A stretch of 45,940 nt of DNA. It comes from Verrucomicrobiota bacterium. GTDB lineage: Bacteria; Verrucomicrobiota; Verrucomicrobiia; Opitutales; Opitutaceae. How positions within the stretch are numbered: position 1 is the stretch's first letter; the number at the start of each line of letters is the position of its first letter. The notes under the pieces were generated by a model. It had not been told where the DNA came from. It searched no databases and was given only the letters and a program-made list of their open reading frames with translations. Below, one piece after another: positions 1 through 5,400 of this stretch. Position numbers and translations under genes: made by a program. The DNA lies in contig JAEZGX010000015.1 in assembly GCA_023416735.1 (NCBI GenBank), forward strand, positions 1-45,940, read 5' to 3'.

Positions 1-86
1 GCCACGACATAATGAAACGTGGAAAGAAGCCTAAGGTGCTCCTCATCTTTGTGCTGAGTAATCGGTTGCGGTGCGTCGGAGTCCAT
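1..86 (-). CDS. Partial cassette gene, putative membrane protein N-terminus
   Basis: An ATG at 86 opens four bases inside the preceding attC core and reads leftward to the window edge without a stop. The visible part begins MDSDAPQPITQHKDEE and continues HLRLLSTFHYVV. The EEHLRLL-x-x-FHYVV pattern recalls small multi-pass membrane proteins of unknown function that are common in Verrucomicrobiota. The recognition is from memory and the hydrophobic part lies outside the window. The gene is too short to appear as a complete ORF here. Confidence 0.5.
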   Translation of the reverse strand, partial: MDSDAPQPITQHKDEEHLRLLSTFHYVV

Positions 87-89
87 TTT

Positions 90-188
90 GCCTAACGTCA
101 AAGATCAGCCACACGTGTGCTTGGCGCGGGCCGTGCGTACGCACGGAACGTGACATGCACACGTGTTGGCTGTAGCGCCTGGTTCGGC
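90..188 (-). repeat. attC: attC site 1 (distal)
   Basis: This is a 99-bp element from the gcctaac core to the gttcggc core. The inner arms CAGCCA...TGCTTG and CA(A/T)GC...TGGCTG pair with one extrahelical base, and a CCGTGCG/CGCACGG hairpin forms the variable tip. It differs from the array consensus at the tip (gtacgc instead of gtaagc) and in one arm (catgcac instead of caagcat). Confidence 0.9.
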
Positions 189-561
189 GAGTGCGCGCAT
201 TGATATATCTGAAACACGCGTCTTGAAATCGAACGCATTGCGGACGAGGTCGCACTTCTGCTCGGAAGCGAATGCGCGCGAGCTGATGTGCGACAGGACA
301 AACGCGAACCAGAGACTTTCAGACCTGCAGGCATCGCGCGGCGGACAGAGCAGGCGAGTGGCTCGGCACTCGTCTGCTGAAAGCGCTTCGTCGGCAAACT
401 CATCGCACGCATGCCGAAGCCAACCACCGAACGCATTCCAAATCTCATCACCGAATCTCGGAAGCCTCCGTCACGCGCCGCCAAAGACTTTTCGCTTTCA
501 CGCAAACCGCGCGCCTCTTCATCCATAATAATCACATCAATAGATCGCATGCCGGAGTTTT
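189..561 (-). other. Gene cassette A, 373 bp, no confident ORF; homologous to cassette B
   Basis: The body between the attC cores is exactly as long as the cassette at 3302-3674 and aligns to it without gaps. A stop-free minus-strand frame runs from an ATG at 550 (or 526) through the whole of attC 1 to 98. Its tail is the attC translation (PNQALQPT...), so it is not convincing as a gene. A second frame has a more protein-like composition (GDEIWNAFGGWLRHACDEFA) but is broken by a TGA upstream and has no start. This is either a noncoding cassette or a decayed gene. Confidence 0.6.
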
Positions 562-660
562 GCCGAACGTCAAAGATCAGCCACACGTGTGCTTGGCGCG
601 GGCCGTGCGTAAGCACGGAACGTGACAAGCATACGTGTTGGCTGTAGCGCCTGGTTGGGC
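562..660 (-). repeat. attC: attC site 2
   Basis: This 99-bp element has cores gccgaac and gttgggc, the shared CAGCCA/TGGCTG arms and a CCGTGCGTAAGCACGG tip. It matches the array consensus and separates cassette A from the 164-residue cassette gene. Confidence 0.92.
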
Positions 661-670
661 CGTTTGGTCA

Positions 671-1165
671 TCAGAATGTGAGATGCAAGACTAGGAATGT
701 CCCGCTCGTGCATGAACGCAGCCATTCGACAATCTGAGCATGCGTCGAGAGAAGAGCTTCAACATATTCGGGCTCCTTCTTTCCTTCTTCGTCGGCAAAA
801 GTCTTGAGCGCCGCCGCTGAAGGTGGGCTAGCCTCCAAAAAAGTCCGAATTCCTTCAGCCAAGCGCGCATCTATTACGTGGTAATGCTCTCCATGCGCCG
901 ATGCATTCAGTGCTGACTGGAGGTCATCGGGCAACACGACGAAGGTGAAGAAATAGTCTATGAATACAAAACCTGACATTTCGAATTCTGTCTTCTGTTC
1001 GGCTACATCATCGAGATATTCGTAGAGGTAGGCTTCTCCCGTGATAACTTCCTTCCGCCCGAATAAGCCGCGCCTATAGGTGACCTTCTTCTCGTTTGCG
1101 TAGGCGTGCTCGAATTCGCTACGACGATCTTCCGTGACCTTGTAGATGGTGAGGATGCTGCTCAT
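671..1165 (-). CDS. Cassette-encoded hypothetical protein (164 aa)
   Basis: The start is the ATG at 1165, six bases from the attC core. The longer ORF extends back through the attC repeat and adds only attC translation, so it was trimmed. The protein begins MSSILTIYKVTEDRRSEFE and is soluble, with no signal peptide or membrane segment. It has many aromatic residues in the middle (EAYLYEYLDD, FVFIDYFFTFVV) and a helical C-terminal half. The stop lies 11 bases from the distal core. I do not recognise the family. Position and orientation are exactly those expected of an integron cassette gene. Confidence 0.75.
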   Translation of the reverse strand: MSSILTIYKVTEDRRSEFEHAYANEKKVTYRRGLFGRKEVITGEAYLYEYLDDVAEQKTEFEMSGFVFIDYFFTFVVLPDDLQSALNASAHGEHYHVIDARLAEGIRTFLEASPPSAAALKTFADEEGKKEPEYVEALLSTHAQIVEWLRSCTSGTFLVLHLTF

Positions 1166-1170
1166 TGTTC

Positions 1171-1269
1171 GCCCAACGTCAAAGATCAGCCACACGTGTG
1201 CTTGGCGCGGGCTGTGCGTAAGCACAGAACGTGACAAGCATACGTGTTGGCTGTAGCGCCTGGTTAGGC
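1171..1269 (-). repeat. attC: attC site 3
   Basis: This 99-bp element has cores gcccaac and gttaggc. The tip hairpin is CTGTGCGTAAGCACAG, with a compensated CG-to-TA change relative to sites 2, 7 and 8. The paired change supports selection on the folded strand. The stop codon of the neighbouring cassette gene is the TAA inside the gttaggc core. Confidence 0.92.
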
Positions 1270-1707
1270 ATTTTCTGCGAACCACTTCTTTCGCGTAAAG
1301 AGCGCACCAATCGCCCGTAATCTACCTGCAGAAAACGCGGGAATAAGGACATTCGAACTCTGTGGGTCATAAACTCTACAACCGAGATCGTAAGCCACGG
1401 CGTATATCCGATCGAACGAAGGAGTGCTGCATAAGTTGAAGCCACACGAAAGCTGGATGGATGTGAGCCGCTTCATCTGGTCGTAGGAGAAGCACACTTG
1501 GAAGTAGCTGCCATCACCTTCCCAGTCGATACCCGTTCCAGTGTCTCGGAGTGAAGGGAATCGACGACGAAACGCTGCGAATACCTCACTACGCTCCATC
1601 GGAGCCGCGAATTCCGATCCGGTATCATCAGCTAGTCGCTCGAAAAGCTCGCTGGGATGTATCGAGAGAGGCGCCTTGGAACGCCACATATAGAGGTCGA
1701 AGCTCAT
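1264..1707 (-). CDS. Cassette-encoded hypothetical protein, MSFDLYMW family (147 aa)
   Basis: The ATG at 1707 lies five bases from the upstream attC core, and the TAA stop is built from the gttaggc core of attC 3, so the gene fills its cassette. The N-terminus MSFDLYMWRSKAPL resembles small proteins starting MS(Y/F)DLYFW that occur in cassettes and near polymorphic-toxin immunity genes. That resemblance is from memory. The middle part contains DWEGDGSYFQVCFSY and the end is basic (LFTRKKWFAENA). No signal peptide or transmembrane segment is seen. Function unknown. Confidence 0.78.
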   Translation of the reverse strand: MSFDLYMWRSKAPLSIHPSELFERLADDTGSEFAAPMERSEVFAAFRRRFPSLRDTGTGIDWEGDGSYFQVCFSYDQMKRLTSIQLSCGFNLCSTPSFDRIYAVAYDLGCRVYDPQSSNVLIPAFSAGRLRAIGALFTRKKWFAENA

Positions 1708-1711
1708 TGTT

Positions 1712-1810
1712 GCCTAACGTCAAAGATCAGCCACACGTGTGCTTGGCGCGGGCTGTGCGTAAGCACAGAACGTGACAAGCATACGTGTTGGCTGTAGCGC
1801 CTGGTTGGGC
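1712..1810 (-). repeat. attC: attC site 4
   Basis: This 99-bp element has cores gcctaac and gttgggc and the same TA-variant tip (CTGTGC/GCACAG) as sites 3 and 6. Between the cores it is essentially identical to site 3. Confidence 0.92.
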
Positions 1811-1827
1811 TGTTCGCGCGGTCACGA

Positions 1828-2136
1828 CTACTTGGCTACGACAACATTATCCGCTGGCCCTGTAGCATCGACCGGCACGGTGACGATCACACCGGCTCCG
1901 GCATCAACCGTATTCTTCTGACCTTTCAACACTGCTGCGCCACCGCCGGGGCCCGGCTGAATAACGCTCGTCCCGAATGGGACGTTCGCTCGCTGCCCGC
2001 GCGCTAGAATCACACTGTCACCGGGTCGAAGGGTAATCGTGTGATTCTTATCGAATGTCGGGAAACTGTCCGGTTTCCCAGCAATCGCGCCGAGTATCAA
2101 CACGGCGGAAACTCCGACAATCGATGTAGTTTTCAT
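1828..2136 (-). CDS. Cassette-encoded small secreted protein (102 aa)
   Basis: The start is the ATG at 2136. The ORF can extend four codons into the attC core, but MKTTSIVGVSAVLILGAIAG is a clean signal peptide and decides the start. The mature part is a short, probably all-beta domain rich in Gly, Val and Thr, with the phrases DKNHTITLRPGDSVIL and DAGAGVIVTVPVDATG. It may sit in the periplasm or be exported. I do not recognise the family. Confidence 0.75.
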   Translation of the reverse strand: MKTTSIVGVSAVLILGAIAGKPDSFPTFDKNHTITLRPGDSVILARGQRANVPFGTSVIQPGPGGGAAVLKGQKNTVDAGAGVIVTVPVDATGPADNVVVAK

Positions 2137-2142
2137 AGTATT

Positions 2143-2241
2143 GCCCAACGTTAAAGATCAGCCACGCGTATGCTTGGCGCGGGGCGTGCGTCAGCACGAA
2201 CCGTGACAAGCATATGCGTTGGCTGTAGCGCCTGGTTAGCC
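2143..2241 (-). repeat. attC: attC site 5
   Basis: This 99-bp element has cores gcccaac and gttagcc and is the most diverged of the common type. The arms read CACGCGTATGCTTG and CAAGCATATGCGTTGG, still pairing, and the tip is CGTGCGTCAGCACG. Several changes are compensatory across the stem. Confidence 0.9.
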
Positions 2242-2622
2242 CGATTCGTCATAGCGCCACGCGGGACGATCCCGGTCTGTCGCAGGAACCTCAACCGTAA
2301 AGGTGCCAGAGGATGTGTCGACTTTGACAACGTAGTAATCGCGTCTGCCTGGATCCGAAACGCGAAAGATGACATCCTTAATGCGTAAAATAGAGCCAGC
2401 TTCGATCTGAGAGACGAAAGCGAACCCTTTCGGCGCTTCGACGTCTGTGAGGTGCAATCTTCCGCCGGGGTCGCGAACCAAACTGTAAGAACGTGTGAAC
2501 ACAGCTTTTCGCCCAACGTTTTCGCGCAGTTCCGGGCGATCGTGAGCGACATGCGCAACCCAGCACCCCGACAATAACGCAACTGACAAGAATACTACAC
2601 TTAAACGAAACACATCATTCAT
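2236..2622 (-). CDS. Cassette-encoded lipoprotein (128 aa)
   Basis: The start is the ATG at 2622, which abuts the attC core at 2623. The N-terminus MNDVFRLSVVFLSVALLSGC is a lipoprotein signal peptide with lipobox LLSGC. The remainder is hydrophilic and probably beta-rich (RSYSLVRDPGGRLHLTD, VKVDTSSGTFTVEVPATDRD). The TAA stop lies inside the gttagcc core of attC 5, so the gene spans the cassette end to end. No family recognised; it is probably anchored in a cell-envelope membrane facing the periplasm. Confidence 0.8.
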   Translation of the reverse strand: MNDVFRLSVVFLSVALLSGCWVAHVAHDRPELRENVGRKAVFTRSYSLVRDPGGRLHLTDVEAPKGFAFVSQIEAGSILRIKDVIFRVSDPGRRDYYVVKVDTSSGTFTVEVPATDRDRPAWRYDESG

Positions 2623-2721
2623 GGCTAACGTCAAAGATCAGCCACACGTGTGCTTGGCGCGGGCTGTGCGTAAGCACAGAACATGACAAGCATACGTGTT
2701 GGCTGTAGCGCCTGGTTAGCC
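2623..2721 (-). repeat. attC: attC site 6
   Basis: This 99-bp element has cores ggctaac and gttagcc, both with the same GCC variant and still mutually complementary. The tip is the TA variant CTGTGC/GCACAG, followed by acatgac instead of acgtgac. Confidence 0.9.
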
Positions 2722-2728
2722 CATCTGC

Positions 2729-3193
2729 TCATTGCGGATGTAGAAGAACGTAGAGATGGCCTGGAGAGGCCGGAAACGCCGGGTTCCCGGCTGCCCGCTG
2801 GATCTGGCTATGGCCAGGAAAAGCAACCATCGAATTGCCGTTCAGCCACTGCGAAAAACAGCGGCCTCCCTCGATAACGTGATCCCTGACTACAGGCACC
2901 GCGTCGAGGTGAACAAAAGCATCGAACAGCACTTCGACATATGGCGGTGGCGTATCTAAGGTGTCGAAAACTAGCTTAGCGAGCAGCGCGAAATCCTTCT
3001 CGCTCATCTTGTATGCTTGGCTCGCGCAATCCACCGCTCCGAGCAAAAAGAGCAGCCGAGACAATCTATGCTTTTCGCTCTCAGAGACGTCTCCACCGAA
3101 AGCGAGGCACGCGTGATTAAACGCGAGTAACTGCTTTGCGGCCGTTTCGTGGGTGGATTCGCGATCTCCGAATAACCATTTGAGTAACGACAT
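2729..3193 (-). CDS. Cassette-encoded hypothetical protein (154 aa)
   Basis: The ATG at 3193 (MSLLKWLFGDRESTHE) is preferred over an upstream start inside attC. The protein is mainly alpha-helical and soluble, with a Leu-rich core (EKHRLSRLLFLLGAVDCAS, DFALLAKLVFDTLD). The last 30 residues have a different, Pro/Gly-rich composition (AAGNPAFPASPGHLYV), so the C-terminus may have changed by a late frameshift or fusion at the cassette end. No known domain recognised. Confidence 0.68.
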   Translation of the reverse strand: MSLLKWLFGDRESTHETAAKQLLAFNHACLAFGGDVSESEKHRLSRLLFLLGAVDCASQAYKMSEKDFALLAKLVFDTLDTPPPYVEVLFDAFVHLDAVPVVRDHVIEGGRCFSQWLNGNSMVAFPGHSQIQRAAGNPAFPASPGHLYVLLHPQ

Positions 3194-3202
3194 AGTTGTT
3201 TT

Positions 3203-3301
3203 GGCTAACGTCAAAGATCAGCCACACGTGTGCTTGGCGCGAGCCGTGCGTAAGCACGGAACGTGACAAGCATACGTGTTGGCTGTAGCGCCTGGTTCGG
3301 C
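3203..3301 (-). repeat. attC: attC site 7
   Basis: This 99-bp element has cores ggctaac and gttcggc, a CCGTGCGTAAGCACGG tip and consensus arms. It forms the distal end of cassette B. Confidence 0.92.
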
Positions 3302-3674
3302 GAGTGCGCGGATTGATACATCTGCAACACGCGTCTTGAAACCGCACGCTTTGAGGGCGAGGTCGCACTTCTGCTCGGAAGCGAATGCGTGAGAGCAGAT
3401 GTGCGACCGGATAAGCGCGAACCAGAGACTTTCAAACCCGCGGGCATCGCGCGGCGGACAGAGCAGGCGAGTGGCTCGGCACTCGTCTGCTCAAAACGCT
3501 TCGTCGCCAACTTTATCGCACGCATGCCGAAGCCAAAAACCGAACGCTTTCCAAACTTCATCTCCGAAATCCGAGAGCGCTGATTCCGCTTCGCCAATGA
3601 CTCTCCGCATTCATGCAGAACGTCCGTTGTTTGATACATGAAACCTCCATCGATCGATCGCATGCCGAAGTTTT
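3302..3674 (-). other. Gene cassette B, 373 bp, no confident ORF; homologous to cassette A
   Basis: This cassette aligns end to end with 189-561 with no indel and is near-identical over its central part. The stop-free minus frame (ATG at 3663) again runs through the attC. The alternative frame (ATG at 3610: MRRVIGEAESALSDF, then GDEVWKAFGFWLRHACD) is cut by a TGA at 3491-3493 and then stays open to 3218. The substitutions between the two copies do not fall mainly on one codon position, so neither frame is clearly under protein selection. Confidence 0.6.
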
Positions 3675-3773
3675 GCCGAACGTTAAAGATCAGCCACACG
3701 TGTGCTTGGCGCGTGCCGTGCGTCAGCACGGAACGTGACAAGCATACGTGTTGGCTGTAGCGCCTGGTTCGGC
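3675..3773 (-). repeat. attC: attC site 8
   Basis: This 99-bp element has cores gccgaac and gttcggc, with a CCGTGCGTCAGCACGG tip and one unpaired change near it (gcgtgcc). The body otherwise matches the consensus. Confidence 0.92.
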
Positions 3774-3777
3774 CCTT

Positions 3778-4056
3778 TCATTTCTTGAGTAGCCGGTCGC
3801 CCAACTCCTGCAAACGCTGCCGAGGCTCGGAATCGAATGTCAATAAGCGCGCCAAAGGTCCTGCAAATGCGGTGACGCCTAAGCCGACAATAACACCGCT
3901 CCACAGATAGAGCTTAAAATCTGAAAGGAGCTGGCCCTGCTGACCGTCGAGAATTCCTGAATCGGCTGTCATCTTACTGAACTGGAGCAAAGCAAGCGCG
4001 GAAGACGAAAATAGATACAAGCCAGCGAGCCTTACTATGAGGGTAGGGGTCTTCAT
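3778..4056 (-). CDS. Cassette-encoded small membrane protein (92 aa)
   Basis: The ATG at 4056 lies ten bases from the upstream attC core and the stop is four bases from the distal core, so the gene fills the cassette. The protein has two predicted membrane segments: roughly residues 6-25 (LIVRLAGLYLFSSSALALL) and 47-70 (KLYLWSGVIVGLGVTAFAGP). They are separated by a short polar stretch and followed by a charged tail (QRLQELGDRLLKK). No signal for export beyond the first helix. Family not recognised; the product is probably an inner-membrane protein. Confidence 0.78.
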   Translation of the reverse strand: MKTPTLIVRLAGLYLFSSSALALLQFSKMTADSGILDGQQGQLLSDFKLYLWSGVIVGLGVTAFAGPLARLLTFDSEPRQRLQELGDRLLKK

Positions 4057-4066
4057 GCAGATGATT

Positions 4067-4165
4067 GCCGAACGTTAGAGATCAGCCACACGTGTGCTTG
4101 GCGCGAGCCGTGCGTAAGCACGGATCGTGACAAGCATACGTGTTGGCTGTAGCGCCTGGTTAGGC
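4067..4165 (-). repeat. attC: attC site 9
   Basis: This 99-bp element has cores gccgaac and gttaggc. It differs from consensus by gttagag for gtcaaag next to the first core and cggatcg for cggaacg at the tip. The arms are unchanged. Confidence 0.9.
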
Positions 4166-4423
4166 CACGAGCGATAGTCGAAGACCAAAGATGCGACGCC
4201 GCAGCGCGTGCGAAGGCGTTCGTTCAACTTCATCGGAGTAGTCTCAAGTTCACGTGATCGATTCGATGGGGGCCGATCGACCGCTGAGAGAGAACGCGAC
4301 TCGCCATAAAACGCATCCGCAAAAACCGAAATCCGTCGAAAACCTTCCCGCGAAAACAACATCACGAAACCACTTCGTTTCGAATGCCGGTGGTGCTCGC
4401 GTGCCGCAGAGATCATCGAAGTC
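4166..4423 (-). other. Gene cassette, 258 bp, no confident ORF
   Basis: Two minus-strand frames are possible. One starts at 4416 (MISAAREHHRHSKRSG) and stays open through the whole of attC 9 to 4075, ending in attC-derived sequence. The other starts inside attC 10 and ends at 4250 (61 codons, ending SGRSAPIESIT). Neither has convincing composition or a start placed as in the neighbouring cassettes. The cassette may be noncoding or hold a decayed gene. Confidence 0.5.
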
Positions 4424-4522
4424 GCCTAACGTCAAAGATCAGCCACGCGTGTGCTTGGCACCAAAGGCTGCTCCGCAGCCGACGTGCCAAGCATACGCGT
4501 TGGCTGTAGCGCTTGGTTGGGC
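4424..4522 (-). repeat. attC: attC site 10, variant tip
   Basis: The cores gcctaac and gttgggc and the CAGCCA/TGGCTG arms are kept, and the length is still 99 bp. The central tip is replaced: the usual GCGCGGGCCGTGC hairpin gives way to caccaaaggctgctccgcag, with its own GGCTGC/GCAGCC hairpin and GGCA/TGCC closing pairs. The stem also has GCTT instead of GCCT beside one core. Confidence 0.9.
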
Positions 4523-4526
4523 ATTT

Positions 4527-4892
4527 TCATTCTTTCCCCATCCATCGCCAGAACGCGTGGATCAAGTCGTGATCGACGTCATCACTGATGTGAACACGGA
4601 TGGCTCCCGTATCTTCACCGCGACTCGCCAAGCTGAAACTACTACCGGCGACTCCAGCCTCTAGGTCGACCATCAGCTTGAATAGAGCCGCCTCAACGAA
4701 GTGCCGCACCAATGCAGCACACTCGCCCTTTTGCGTGTCCGAAATGCTCTCGATGAGCGAAATGAGCTGGCGCTCGCGCGCGTCAGGATTCTTCGGGCGC
4801 CAACCGTGAACGTAGCTCGCAAACTGCTGAACCGCAGAGTCACGCGCCTCGACGAAAGCGATCTCAAGCGGATTCTTCTCAGCGGCATTCAT
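4527..4892 (-). CDS. Cassette-encoded hypothetical protein (121 aa)
   Basis: The start is the ATG at 4892 (MNAAEKNPLEIAFVEARD). The longer reading adds 24 residues that are pure attC translation. The protein is soluble and mostly helical (ERQLISLIESISDTQKGECAALVRHFVEAAL). It ends with an acidic/aromatic stretch (HISDDVDHDLIHAFWRWMGKE). The stop is five bases from attC 10. No signal peptide, membrane segment or recognised domain. Confidence 0.75.
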   Translation of the reverse strand: MNAAEKNPLEIAFVEARDSAVQQFASYVHGWRPKNPDARERQLISLIESISDTQKGECAALVRHFVEAALFKLMVDLEAGVAGSSFSLASRGEDTGAIRVHISDDVDHDLIHAFWRWMGKE

Positions 4893-4897
4893 ATTTT

Positions 4898-4996
4898 GCC
4901 CAACGTCAAAGATCAGCCACACGTGTGCTTGGCGCGGGCCGTGCGCAAGCACGGAACGTGACAAGCATACGTGTTGGCTGTAGCGCCTGGTTCGGC
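4898..4996 (-). repeat. attC: attC site 11 (attI-proximal)
   Basis: This 99-bp element has cores gcccaac and gttcggc, with a CCGTGCGCAAGCACGG tip and consensus arms. It is the attC of the first cassette, nearest the integrase and so expected to be the most recently inserted. Confidence 0.92.
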
Positions 4997-5006
4997 CCTT
5001 TGCGAT

Positions 5007-5249
5007 TCATCCTCTCCGAATCTCCACTATATCTGACGTGGCGAAATCAAGGTCCGCGTCACTCTTCACGAGATGGTGACCAACCTTAGCGATCGAATCA
5101 TCGCCGAGAATAACATCGGAGATCACGCGTCCATTCTTGAGCACGAGAATGACGCGCACTGCTCCATATGAGCACTCGGGAAATGCGGCCACCGTCGAAG
5201 CGAAATGTGCCGGGATTCGCGGATAGGAGTGCCGTGTTTCGTCTGCCAT
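5007..5249 (-). CDS. First cassette gene, hypothetical protein (80 aa)
   Basis: The ATG at 5249 lies six bases from the attI-like core and the stop ten bases from attC 11. The protein begins MADETRHSYPRIPAHFAS and contains CSYGAVRVILVLKNGRVISD followed by VILGDDSIAKVG. It looks like a small beta-rich soluble domain, of a type I associate with other cassette-borne proteins containing PECSYG and VLKNGR motifs (from memory). As the attI-proximal cassette it should be the best expressed if a promoter lies between attI and intI. Confidence 0.78.
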   Translation of the reverse strand: MADETRHSYPRIPAHFASTVAAFPECSYGAVRVILVLKNGRVISDVILGDDSIAKVGHHLVKSDADLDFATSDIVEIRRG

Positions 5250-5254
5250 ATTTT

Positions 5255-5261
5255 GCCGAAC
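5255..5261 (-). other. attI: attI-like recombination core
   Basis: On the minus strand this reads GTTCGGC. It is a single core with no stem-loop partner, placed at the junction between the first cassette and the non-cassette sequence leading to intI. Cassette insertion is expected between its G and first T. The full attI with its integrase-binding sites would extend toward 5300 and cannot be delimited by eye. Confidence 0.7.
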
Positions 5262-5356
5262 AGTGTTATTGGGCTGCAGTGGGTGTGGCGATGGCGGGGG
5301 TGGGCGGTGTGGTTGTGGAAGGAGATAAGTAGGGGCGGGTGTGTGTCATAGGACAA

Positions 5357-5386
5357 ATAAAAAGGTTGATACACCAACCGTGTAAA
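5357..5386 (-). promoter_or_regulatory. Candidate cassette promoter (Pc)
   Basis: On the minus strand TTTACA (5386-5381) and TTTTAT (5362-5357) are spaced by 18 bp and point into the cassette array, about 110 bp from the first start codon. The spacer holds an inverted repeat GGTTG-N6-CAACC (5364-5379). Both hexamers match the sigma-70 consensus only partly, and promoter rules in this phylum are uncertain. Confidence 0.33.
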
Positions 5387-5400
5387 GCTGCACTGGGTGC

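Noticed and set aside
98..550. Frameshift as explanation for cassette A
   Set aside because: I first suspected a one-base deletion against cassette B. A base-by-base alignment gave equal lengths with no indel, so only in-frame TGA codons interrupt the alternative frame.
98..4964. Cassette ORFs whose N- or C-terminus reads through attC (PNQALQPTRM..., ...RQAHVWLIFDV)
   Set aside because: These peptides are translations of the attC repeat. Starts were moved to the first ATG inside each cassette, and the tails were not taken as evidence for genes.
90..4996. Regular repeats that might be called a CRISPR array
   Set aside because: Repeats are 99 bp with integron cores, the intervening segments are 250-510 bp with genes, and no cas genes are present. 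This is an integron.
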